From NCBI GenBank assembly GCA_000151295.1, contig GG745344.1, positions 211,019-275,018 of the forward strand: a DNA stretch of 64,000 bases, in the 5' to 3' direction. The notes below the pieces were generated by a model, which was given only the letters and a program-made list of their open reading frames with translations, was not told the origin of the DNA and did not search any database. Shown piece after piece: positions 54,629 through 64,000 of this stretch (the first letter of the stretch is position 1; each line of letters opens with the position of its first letter). Origin of the DNA: Allomyces macrogynus ATCC 38327 (lineage: Eukaryota; Blastocladiomycota; Blastocladiomycetes; Blastocladiales; Blastocladiaceae). The position numbers were made by a program, and so were the translations under genes.

Positions 54629-55511
54629 ATGCCGCGCCAAACACGCTCGTCATCCAACGCAAGCGCAACAGCGCCAGCATCAGCTGCCCCCGCTCCGACC
54701 ACCCGCACCACGCGCCGGTCCGCGCGTGCACAGCAACCAGGCGACGCGCCCTCGTCGCCACCACCTGCTCCACCCGCTGCGGCCGCTCCATCACGGCGCA
54801 CGCGCGCATCTGCGGCCGCTGCGACCTTCGCGCCGCCGCCACTGCTGCCAGAATCAGCAACGGAACCGGACCAGGATGAGAACAACGATGATGACGACGA
54901 TTCCATGCAAGTCGACGACCTCGACACCGAGTCCGGCACGGGCACGGCGCCGGGCATCGTCATCCACACTGATACCGTGGGGTCGCCCACGGGGTCCTCA
55001 TCTGACGTGTCCCCCATTGATCACGACGATTTTGGCGTGACTCTCTGCGCGCCCATGGACGTGCTCCCCGCACTGAAGCCGTTCAAGAAGAACGCGCACT
55101 TTGTGTCGCGCGTGAAAAAGTACCGCGCATTGCCGAACCTGCTCTCTCACCAGCAGGCGGTGGATGTGGCCAGGGCAGCGGCGGTTGCCGCTGAGTTGGG
55201 AGAGGAGGCGACGTCTCCGACATCGGTTGTGGGGCCGTCTTGTACGTCATGGCGGCTGCATATGCTCTGCACCCCGACATCTTGACTGACCCTCGTGCAC
55301 TGACTGAACCGCAGATACATCGATCCGCACTGCGCCGTCGGTCCGTCCGAACCGGAAATACTGCGACGTGACGGGCCTGCCCGCCAACTACACGGACCCG
55401 GTCTCGGGCCTCCACTACTACGACAAGGAAGTCTACCAGTACATCAAGGGACTCTCGTCGGGTGCGCTGCAGCAGTACATGCGCTTGCGCAATAAAAGCA
55501 TTATCATTTAG
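54629..55511 (+). CDS. IES6: INO80 chromatin-remodelling complex subunit Ies6 (INO80C)
   Basis: A YL1_C-domain subunit of the INO80 nucleosome remodeller, acting with Arp5. Two exons (54629-55241, 55315-55511; 73-nt intron, GTACGT...CAG) give 269 residues. The intron splits a Tyr codon, and joining gives YTSIRTAPSVRPNRKYCDVTG. The YL1_C core follows: GLPANYTDPVSGLHYYDKEV, then YQYIKGL and the final helix YMRLRNK. Upstream, PFKKNAHFVSRVKKYRAL matches the Ies6 stretch before YL1_C. The N-terminal 100 residues are Ala/Pro/Ser-rich and basic, followed by an acidic patch (ENNDDDDDSMQVDD). The length is close to other fungal Ies6 proteins. The gene ends about 440 nt before the convergent PhoD gene. 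Confidence 0.93.
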
Positions 55512-55947
55512 CAACCTAAGCACGCGGCCATGACGGCAAGTTTACAAAGGAAGGCGGGGCTGGGCTTCCGCTGTTAAAGAAAATTCTGACCGCGGTTGTC
55601 GTTTGACCACCAAATGAACTGGACCGGCCGGCCCGGACATGGAGGAGAATGTGGAGAACGACCGGATGGGCGCTGGACGAGCGGCTGGAAACATGGGTTT
55701 CAGTAGAATCCCATTGCAAGCACCGCAAGGTGGAGAAGCATGATCGCATCGTCACGGAACACCAACCGACGACAATGGTGGATACAAGGCCCCCCTGCGA
55801 AGATAAAGAAGGCTGGCGCATCACACTCAAAAAAAGAGATGCAAACGGAGGTGTCGTTCACTCCCACGATCAGGAATACAAAGCGGCAACAAAACATCAT
55901 AGCCTCTCCCACGAACTTTTGCTCTGCCGATGGACCATCGGGTCCAA
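55512..55947. other. intergenic, convergent 3' flanks
   Basis: About 440 nt between the 3' ends of IES6 (+) and PhoD gene 3 (-). No gene was seen. Confidence 0.45.
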
Positions 55948-57943
55948 TTACGACTGCACAGCCGTGATGCGGTTTGCCTCACTCGCGGTCTCGAGCACCG
56001 CCACGGCTGTCGTAGCACCGCCATCGAGCGACTTGACCGAGCGCACGTAATTGTACTCGGCGCGCACCTTGGCAGGCGTGACGGCAACGAACATGTACCC
56101 GTGGCGGTAGAGGTCAACCCACTTGGCCGACGGGCTCACCATGGCCACGAGCGGTTTCGCGTACTTGTTGAGAATTGCCGAGTCCTGCGCGGGCGAGGCT
56201 GACGTGATAGAGGGCCCCACAAATTCGGTCATAACCGACGGCGCATTGGGTTTCGGGATACCCGACCCGTCAGCGGGGATATCCGACGCGACGGAACCGT
56301 GGAAGTCGCCCGTGAGCATGACCGTGTTGTTGATCTTGTTCTGTGAGAGCACGTCGAGCAACGCCTTGCGCGGCTTCGGGTACCCGTTCCATGTGTCGGA
56401 CGATTTAAGGTCGGCGGCAGCGGCGGCCGGGAACCCTGGAGGAAACAGCGCCGGGTTGATCTAAATTGAAAAAGTTCGTCAGTTGATCCTCAGAAAACTT
56501 GTCCACCAGAAGACGTGACTGTCGCACCTTTTCGGGCAGCGTCGCAAACATCATCTGGTTGCCAATGATGCGCCACTTGGCCTTGGACGACTTCAAGTTC
56601 GAGTGCAGCCACTGCTCCTGCTCGGCACCCATCAGTTCGCGCGTCGCGCGATCGCCAGTATCCTGCTGCATGCGCCCGTCCATGCGCGTGTCGAGCATTA
56701 ACAAGTCCACGAGGTTACCGATCTGGAACGACCGGTAGACGTGGTACTTGTCGCCGTACGCGTGCGGCGGGCGGATCGGGATGTTCTCGTGGAACGCGCG
56801 CATCGCCGCGAGCTTGCGCGCCGACCATGGGCCGTCGCGCGCGTCGTCCTTGTTGACGGCACCGCCAATCCACGCGTTGTCTGCAAACTCGTGGTCGTCC
56901 CAGACGACAATCCAGGGCTTTTGCGCGTGCAGGAGCTGAAGCTGCGGGTCCGACTTGTACTGCGCGTACCGCATGCGGTAGTCGGTGATGGTGCTGATCA
57001 CTTTTTGCTGGCACCGGGTCACGCGAGGCCGGCAGCGTGCCACCAACGAGCGGGTAGCCCGACACATCGTATTCGTAAATGTAGCTGTTTGCACCCAGAA
57101 TTTGGGTTAGGGATCACGAAAAGTCGCCAAGTGCATGGAGTAACAGGGCGGGAAAGCAAATACATACTCGCCCAGCCCGAGCACAACGACGACATCGTTG
57201 CGCTTGGCAATCGCATCGTAGGCGTGGAAATAACCGTGCGGCATGTTGGCGCAGGAGACGACGGCCAGGTTGAGCGATGCCAAATCAGACGTGTTGCCGA
57301 CGAGCGTCTTGGTACGACCGATGGGCGACACCTCGTTATGGACCATGAAGCGGTAGTAGTAGGTGGTGGCAGGGTTCAGGCCCTGCACGTCAACTTTGAC
57401 CTAACAATGGGGATGGAGAGCGTCAGAAAATGCATCGGAAAATCTTTCATGGACGGAAGAAAATTGCGAGACCAGGAAAATACGAACCGAATGGCCAATG
57501 TCGTCCGACGTGATAACCGCGCCACGCTTGACAATCGACTTGAACGACGCGTCCGTCGCGACCTGGTACTGCACAACGGCCACGGGCGCACGGCCCGAAA
57601 CTGGAGTGACGCGTGTCCATATAATCACGGCATTCGCGAGCGGGTCACCCGAGGCGACGCCGTGCAAAAACTTGACCGTGGGAGGGCCAATATCCGCCTT
57701 TTTGGACGCACCGCGCAAGGTATTGGCGTGGTGCGCGCTGAGCGGCGCAGACAGGCCCGGGAAATTGGCCAAGGGCGACTTGAACGCCAAATTGTCTTCG
57801 AAATCGGTGACGAGCGAGTCGTGGGTCACGTGGCTTTCAGCAAATGACGGTGCCGAGAATTCGACTCCGTTCGCGGACGTGGCCAGGAGAGCAAGCACAA
57901 AGAGCGCTGCAGACACGGAGAGCACACGGCGGATGGCCGGCAT
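55948..57943 (-). pseudogene. PhoD-like phosphatase 3 with a 1-nt frameshift
   Basis: Four exons at the same positions as the genes at 9.6 and 58.9 kb: 57943-57488, 57400-57168, 57084-56528 and 56460-55948 (introns 87, 83 and 67 nt). Exon 3 is 557 nt, against 556 nt in both relatives. The extra base lies in a run of five A (T5 on the plus strand, 57002-57006), in the codon stretch PVPAK: reading from the intron gives PAKSD, whereas the expected frame gives KVISTITDYRMRY. All other exons are open and in phase. Active-site motifs are intact: VVSC, GLGDYIYEY, WDDHEFADN, LTGDFHGS. A signal peptide covers about residues 1-26. Either the gene is newly inactivated or one base is an assembly error in a homopolymer; if so, the product would be a 585-residue secreted phosphatase like its neighbour. 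Confidence 0.85.
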
Positions 57944-58920
57944 TGTTGATATTCGTTGGGTGATTGATGAAGTGACGAGGAGTGGCAGGGAACCAGGGGG
58001 TTCGGTAGGGGTATGGTGCAGAAGGGCTTTGACTGGATCGACGGGAGAATCGTTGCGGGAGGGCTGGCTCTTGGTTTAATACGAGGGGAGAACGGCTGGA
58101 TGCGACAGAGGCTGATCAGCTGGCATGGGACGAGCTGATCACGCTCCAGTATACTATCGAATCTGCCACCTCACTCTTTGATCTCGAGTTGAAGAGCTAG
58201 CTCAGCGGCGTTCAAAATTACCCTGCACGTGGTGTTTGATTGCTGATTTGCTGGATTTCTGGCTGTTGCTCGTTGTTGCTTGTTGCTCTAGTTACAACCA
58301 CGAACCAGCCCTTTCCACTCAGGCCAGCCGTTACATCAGCTGCACGGTGGTTATACTATGGTTGACAGATGCTCGCCCCTGTTCTTTTACTCTTCGTTAC
58401 CAGCGACGATGTCCACCTCACATTGCCGGGAACCGTCGCATTCTGATTATCACCAGATATCGAGTGTGGTGGTGGCAAGTCCGTTCGCGATGGCAAGCAA
58501 GCCGTTTTCGGAAACATTTTCGAACAGAAGTTTCCTCGAGTTGGGAGTTGGGAATGTTGTGAATTTAAAATTGACGTGACAGCAACATGGCATTCGTCCG
58601 CGTTGATGCTCTCCACGGAGTGCATGGCGGGCCGGTTGATACTCTATTCCTTGCGAAAATTTTTGATGATGATATTTACGCAATCTGCGCGTCCAACAAT
58701 CACCTTGCTTCGTCAGATTAGAGACATGAGGTCGGAGAGAGAGAGCCGGAGCAAAAGAAGTCATGCATGTAAGGGCAGACTGGCAAATGAATGAAGTGAT
58801 TGATCTACAAACATTACTTCCAACAAAAACGATCTCGCAGCATAGCAGCAGCTCAATACTCTGCAAGAAATGCGAACCAGTCGCACACTAGCTATCAGCT
58901 CCACGCTCCTTTCCTCACGT
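57944..58920. other. intergenic between tandem PhoD genes, about 1 kb
   Basis: The 5' flank of PhoD gene 3 and the 3' flank of PhoD gene 4 (both minus strand). AT content is higher than in the surrounding coding sequence. No other gene was recognised. Confidence 0.45.
58075..58081 (-). promoter_or_regulatory. TATA-like element of PhoD gene 3
   Basis: TATTAAA on the minus strand, about 135 nt upstream of the ATG at 57943. It sits at a position comparable to the boxes of PhoD genes 1 and 4. Confidence 0.35.
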
Positions 58921-60940
58921 TTACGGCTGCAGCGCCGTCGTGATGCGGTTCGACCCACTCGCCGTCTCGAGCAGCGCCGCGACCGCTGTCGCGCCGCCAT
59001 CCAGCATCTTGACGCTCTTGACGTACGTGTACTCGACGCGCACTTTTGCGGGCGTGACGGCCACAAACATGTACCCATGGCGGTACAAATCGGCCCACTT
59101 GGCCGACGGGTTGATCCCACCAACAAGTGGCTTGATGTACTCGTTGAGAATAGCCGAATCCTGCGCGGGCGAGGCCGACGTGATCGAGGGCCCGACAAAT
59201 TCGGTCATAACCGACGGCGCATTGGGCTTGGGAATCCCAGACCCGTCAGCGGGAATGTCAGAGGCGACAGAACCGTGGAAGTCGCCCGTGAGCATGACCG
59301 TGTTGTTGATCTTGTTCTGGTAGAGCACATCAAGCAACGCCTTGCGCGACGTCGGATACCCGTTCCACGTGTCGGACGACTTGAGGTCGGCGGCCGCGGC
59401 GGCCGGGAACCCCGGGGGAAGCAGCGCCGGGTTAATCTAAGTCGATCATATATGTTAGTCGATTCTCATGATGCTTCTCCACCAGAAGACGAGACTAGCG
59501 CACGTTTTCCGGCAGCGTGGCAAACATGATCTGATTGCCGATAATGCGCCACTTGGCCTTGGACGACTTGAGGCTCGAGTGCAGCCACTGCTCCTGCTCG
59601 GCACCCATGATCTTGCGTGAGGCGCTATCCCCTGCACCCTGCTGCGTCCGCCCATCAATGCGCGTGTCGAGCATGAGCAAGTCAACGAGGTTGCCGATCT
59701 GGAACGACCGGTAGACGCGGTACTCGTCGCCGTGCGCGTGCGATGGGCGGATCGGAATGTTCTCGTGGAACGCGCGCATCGCTGCGACCTTGCGGGCGTC
59801 CCAGGGCCCGTCGCGCGTCACGTTCTGGTTCTCGGCGCCGCCCATCCACGCATCGTTGGCAAACTCGTGGTCGTCCCAGACGACAATCCAAGGCTTCTGT
59901 GCGTGCAGCAGCTGCAGCTGCGGGTCGGTCTTGTACTGCGCGTAACGAGTGCGGTAGTCGGTGATGTTGGCCAGGTTCTTGTCTGGGACCGGGTCGCGCG
60001 AGGCCGGCAGCTCGCCACCGACGGGCGGGTACCCGGTCTTGTCGTACTCGTAAATGTAGCTGTTCGTGAATACGCCCAGAAGTTGGGATTAGTGTAAAGT
60101 GAGAGAGCGGAAGCTTTAGAATTGATTCCAAGCTCAAATACATACTCGCCCAAGGCCAGGACAATGTCAATGTCGTTGCGTTTGGCAATGGCCTCGTACG
60201 CGTGGTAATAGCCATGCTGCATGTTGGCGCACGAGACGACGGCCAGGTTGAGCGACGCGAGGTCGGCCGTGTTGCTCACGAGTGTCTTAGTGCGGCCGAC
60301 CGGCGAGGTATCGTCATTGGCCATGAAGCGGTAAAAGTAGGTCGTGGCCGGGTTCAGGCCTTTCACGTCAACCTTGACCTACACGCGCCATTCAACGATT
60401 ATGATGGGTGGAGAGCGTTAGCCTCGACGGAGCCATATCAACAGCGGCAACAAACGTCAGAAAAGCAAGTCAACAGCGAAAACGAACCGAATGGCCCACG
60501 TCCTCTGACGTGACAACGACGCCGCGCTTCACAATCGACGCAAACGCGCTATCCGTCGCGACCTGGTACTGCACGACCGCCACGGGCGCGTTTCCCGCTG
60601 CGGGCGTGACACGCGTCCAAATAATGACGGCATCCACAAGCGGATCGCCCGACGCAACGCCGTGCAGAAACTTGACAGCGGGCACACCATGAGCCGGCAG
60701 CATCGGCAGCTTGAGCAGTTCCAAGACGTGATGTGCGCTGAACGGCGTCGACAGGCCTGGGAAATTAGCAACGGGCGACTGGAACGCGAGATTGTCTTCG
60801 AATCGGTCGGCGAGCGCCTCGTAGGAAATCTTGCTCTCGGCAAATGACGGCGCGGTAAACTCGATCGCGTGCACCGACGTGGCTAGCGCGAGGAGCACGG
60901 CCGCGGCCGACACGGCGAGCAGGTGGCGAACGGGCGGCAT
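58921..60940 (-). CDS. secreted PhoD-like metallophosphatase 4
   Basis: A 585-residue secreted PhoD-family phosphatase. Four exons (60940-60488, 60378-60146, 60059-59504, 59436-58921; introns 109, 86 and 67 nt) join in phase. The start at 60940 (MPPVRHLL) was chosen to match the paralogues' starts; an in-frame Met eight codons upstream is possible. The signal peptide ends near SVHA. Motifs: FLHGVASGDPL, VVSC, LALGDYIYEY, WDDHEFAND (residue order AND rather than ADN), LTGDFHGS. The last exon, with PALLPPGFPAAAAADLKSSDTWNGYP, is shared with PhoD gene 3 but differs from gene 1 (LFAWELPITADAWVGYP). So genes 3 and 4 are the closest pair and arose by local duplication. Confidence 0.93.
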
Positions 60941-62100
60941 GGTCGAGATTGCGAGGTAGCCCAACGAGGGTGATCTGGGCTTGATTGGCGGTTGATCGCA
61001 CTTGCTAACTGCGTGCTGCCGCGGAGAGGGCGAGACCTCGTTGAGAGGACGCAGTTGCCGTGCCTGGAAGCCGGCTCGGGGGGGTGCGGATGGTATTTAT
61101 TCTGGGCGATCGAAATGGCGGGCTGAGTTGGTTGGTACCCAACTCTCCTTCCAAGTCACAACCTGCACACTCTATCGACCCAACTTGGGGCCGGTGGCGT
61201 GGTCTTGCTGGCCGTTTCTTGCCGCTTGCACAGTCCATGGAACGTGGTGAGCACACGCCCGCGCGTCTCCTGTGTCCAGGTTTGTTTGCGCCACGGTGAC
61301 GCTGACGCGCCTGTGCATGTTGCGTTGTGTCAGTCCAACCATTCCCAGCAAACGACCATCATGGCCATCAGCACGATCACCGCACGGCGGAGAAGGTGCG
61401 CGGTCGTCTTCGCTTCACAACGATCCTTCCCTTTTGCACGCTGAAAACGGAGCGGGGGTAATCTTGCTCTTGATCGGCTGACTCGTTGCATGCGATCCTT
61501 CGTGGCATGGCATCGTTTGCGACATTGCTCCGCCGCCCTGTCCATTCGTATCAAGCCACAGTGAAATGAAATAAAAGCAAGCAGCGTGGGCAGGCGGGAT
61601 GAGCGTCGATCAGGTCCTGATCAAAACCGTTGCCCACTTGTCTCGCGTTTGGCTTTGGCACGCACCGGCGCACGCGCTCCGCTCTTTTCCCAACTGGCAA
61701 CGCACAATGAAATGATTTGGTATTTGTTCTCTTGCGCCATCAATCATCATCTCGGCGGCAGGTGAGGAAAGACGCCACGCCGCACGCGCACATGGACCAC
61801 GACTACGGGATGGCACGGTGGTGGGGATCAAAGGAGCAGGAGGAAGCGACGGGACCATGCGTGAATGTGCGGAAGAGAATGGAGCGTGACGAGGGTGCCG
61901 CGGCGCCACGAGCGGATGGGAGGTCCAAAACGGTGGGAGAATCGGAGAGCAGAGAGCAAGCGGAGAGAGCGGGAACACCAAACAAATAAATGAATGCATG
62001 GAACAGAACGACGATGAGCGAACCAACAAGAATCAACCAAAACGACAAACCAAAATACCATCCCCCCCAAACAACATCAACATCAACATCGTCATGAAAC
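60941..62100. other. intergenic, 1.2 kb
   Basis: It lies between the 5' end of PhoD gene 4 and the 3' end of the eIF4G-like gene (both minus strand). No gene or repeat was recognised. Confidence 0.45.
61094..61101 (-). promoter_or_regulatory. TATA-like element of PhoD gene 4
   Basis: AATAAATA on the minus strand, about 155 nt upstream of the chosen ATG at 60940, a distance similar to PhoD gene 1. Confidence 0.35.
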
Positions 62101-64000
62101 TCACTTGGCGCGCCGCACCGTCTCGCGCACCGCGTCCAACGCGCCTGCCGGCACGACCGGCGCGACCGCATCAAACATGGCCTCCATCATCTTGCCGAGC
62201 TCCGGCACATCAATCTTCAAATCCGCAAATTCGGAGACGAGCAATGACGCGCCGAGCCCGCGGACGACCTCGTCAGCCGCAAGCACGCCTTCCTCGACGG
62301 CCATGGCCAATGCCTTGGCGAGCGCGGCCACGTGCTTGAGTTTACCGTTCATGGCTACCTCGCACAGCGTCGAATCGACCGCAGTCCACCGGCGCGTCTG
62401 CGACGCCGGCACCTTGGCCCACTCGTCCACGACCTCGGCGGGCTCTGGGTTCTTGAGGAACGTGCGCGCCAGCACTTCGCCGCGCGCGCTCGCCGCGTCG
62501 GTCGTCGGGTACTTGGCCTCGTCCCCATCACCGCGCGACTTGCCCTTGGCAGCCGCGGTGGCCGCGGGCGGCGACGTGGCGCGCTGCCTAGGCGACACGG
62601 CCGACCCGCGCGCGGGCGCGGGCGACGCCGTCGCGGCAGTAGGCTCACCACGGCGGCCCGCGTGCGGCGGGGACACGGGCCCGCGATGATCGTGTTCGTC
62701 GTCGGTCGACACGGGCTCGTCGTGCGCGTGCAGTGCTGCAAGCGCGGCAAACGTGTTGGGCCGCGCGCGTCCACCGGCAGGGCGGAGCATCGCGACTGCC
62801 CACGCGATCCACCGCGGCCCGACGGCGCGGGGGGCTCGGTGCCCTGCCCGCGCGGTGCGCCGCGGCGCGACGAGTCGCGGTTGGGTGCGGCGGTCCACCC
62901 GGGCGGCGCAGCGGAAGCCTGCGGCGTGGGCGTGGACGTGCCTGACCGCGGCTTCCCACCGCGCCCACCGGCTGACGTGGCCGCGGCGGCCGCTTGCGGT
63001 GTGGGTTGCGGCCCGTGCGGCTTGGCCCACCCGTTGCGGCGCAACGCAACGAGATCCATGAGCCCGAACCGCACGCGCGGGAGCATATCGGTCTGTGACT
63101 CGATCAAGTTGGTCAAGATGGTGAAGAACTTGTCCATGTCGCCCGGCGGGAACGCGTGGTCCATGCGGCGTCCGGCCGTGGTCATGACGGTCATCAAGCA
63201 CTCGAGGTCCTCCTCGGACGCGCGTGAGAGCAGTTCTTTGACAATCGAGACCATAACCTTGACGGAAATCACTTGGAAGTTGAACAATTCAGCCACAAAC
63301 CGCATATTGCCGAGCGCCTTGCCCTTGATCTTAACCACTTCCTCAAACTCCTCTTCGGAAATCTTGCCCGTCGACTTGTCGGCCCACGTCGGCCGGTGCT
63401 GGAACTGGTCGTGGCACGCGGTAATCACCAACTTCCTTGTCGCCGTGCGCACCATCTTGAACGCCTCCTCCGACTGGTCCATGGTCGAGAACGGCACCAT
63501 GAACCGGCACATGTACAACGTGAGCTGCGCGTAGAGTGACGCGTACTTTGGCTCGTCAAACGACTTTTTCACAATCAGCGCCGTGATCGACTTGAGCGCC
63601 GCCATCGACTCGAGCGGCTCGACAAACCGGCCCTGCAGCTTCTCCATATTCTCGGGCGTGAGCCGGTTCAGCAGACCGCGCGTGCGCTTTTCAATCTGCT
63701 TGACGTAGAGCTCCTCGGGCGACTCGCCCTCGGGCGTTGCCGCCGCACCGAGTTTCTTGGCGAGCGTTTCCGGCACCCACCGCGCCTCCGAGTGCTCGAG
63801 CGGCTTGAGGTCCTCGGGCAGCAGCGCGACGTTGCGCGCGCCGTGCTGCTGCTGCTGGTCGCGGTCGCGGCCGCCGCCACGGCGGTCATCGCGCCGCTCA
63901 CGGCGGCCACCGTTATCGCGCTGCGAATCGCCCCCACCCTGCCGGCGGACGCGATCGCGATCGCGCCACCACGCTGCGCGAGCCGATCACCGCTGCGGCC
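62101..64000 (-). CDS. eIF4G-like translation initiation scaffold, 5'-partial
   Basis: The 3' part of an eIF4G-type gene, the scaffold that binds eIF4A and links mRNA to the small ribosomal subunit. It continues past the window's end. At the right edge an RGG/Arg-Asp and Gln-rich stretch precedes LLPEDLKPLEHSEARW, then the MIF4G domain (LLNRLTPENMEKLQGRF, helical repeats to about PRVRFGLMDLVALRRNGW). A Gly/Ser/Pro/Arg linker follows, then a C-terminal helical region resembling MA3 (EVLARTFLKNPEPAEVVDEWAKV...GVLAADEVVRGLGASLL). The frame changes in the linker near 62.8 kb. A 77-nt intron (62812-62736, donor GTGGAT, acceptor TTGCAG) keeps phase exactly, but the donor is non-consensus, so a single-base sequence error is an alternative. 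The stop is at 62101-62103. Confidence 0.88.

Overview
The window looks like nuclear DNA of a zoosporic (flagellated) fungus, GC-rich with compact genes. The clearest clues are a POC5-type centriolar protein, expected only where centrioles and flagella are kept, beside typical fungal genes: a self-sufficient CYP505-type P450, an alternative oxidase, PEX13, an Ies6/INO80C subunit and a divergent fungal tRNA-ligase homologue. Introns are mostly 61-112 nt, with donors such as GTACGT, GTGCGT and GTATGT, and almost every exon join proposed here keeps the reading frame exactly. High GC, short introns and POC5 would fit Blastocladiomycota (for example an Allomyces relative), but that placement is inference. 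No tRNA, rRNA, CRISPR or recognisable transposon was seen. One run of 135 Ns (6613-6747) marks a gap.

Layout. 0.9-6.1 kb: a zinc-ribbon protein (-), an alpha/beta hydrolase (+) and a low-complexity protein (+). 6.9-8.0 kb: alternative oxidase (+). 9.6-14.0 kb: two tandem PhoD-like phosphatase genes (+), the second a membrane-anchored form lacking several metal-ligand residues. 14.3-15.5 kb: a four-repeat protein of an unnamed family with two in-frame stops (-). 16-19 kb: RasGEF-like (-). 19.6-21.3 kb: secreted zincin (+). 22.5-23.9 kb: His/Gly/Asn-rich repeat protein (+). 24.2-24.9 kb: second, broken copy of the four-repeat family (-). 25.1-27.8 kb: deubiquitinase with a C-terminal CaaX box (-). 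28.6-31.4 kb: mitochondrial acyl carrier protein (-) and a LisH-WD40 protein (+) from a shared promoter. 31.9-36.4 kb: P450-reductase fusion in eight exons (+). 37.2-38.4 kb: the one intact four-repeat gene (-). 39.2-42.8 kb: copper P-type ATPase (-). 44.2-46.9 kb: a degenerate and an intact dsRNA-binding-domain gene (-). 47.7-48.9 kb: PEX13 (+). 49.1-49.7 kb: fourth copy of the four-repeat family, a pseudogene (+). 50.2-52.0 kb: tRNA-ligase-like kinase with an eroded ligase domain (-). 52.3-55.5 kb: POC5 (-) and Ies6 (+), divergent. 55.9-60.9 kb: two more PhoD genes in tandem (-), one with a 1-nt frameshift. 62.1-64.0 kb: eIF4G-like (-), running off the window.

Two local gene-family expansions dominate: four PhoD-like genes in two tandem pairs about 44 kb apart, and four copies of a tandem-repeat protein family spread through 14-50 kb, three of them broken. 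Both show duplication followed by decay or loss of active-site residues. The remaining genes are single housekeeping loci with no evident joint pathway.
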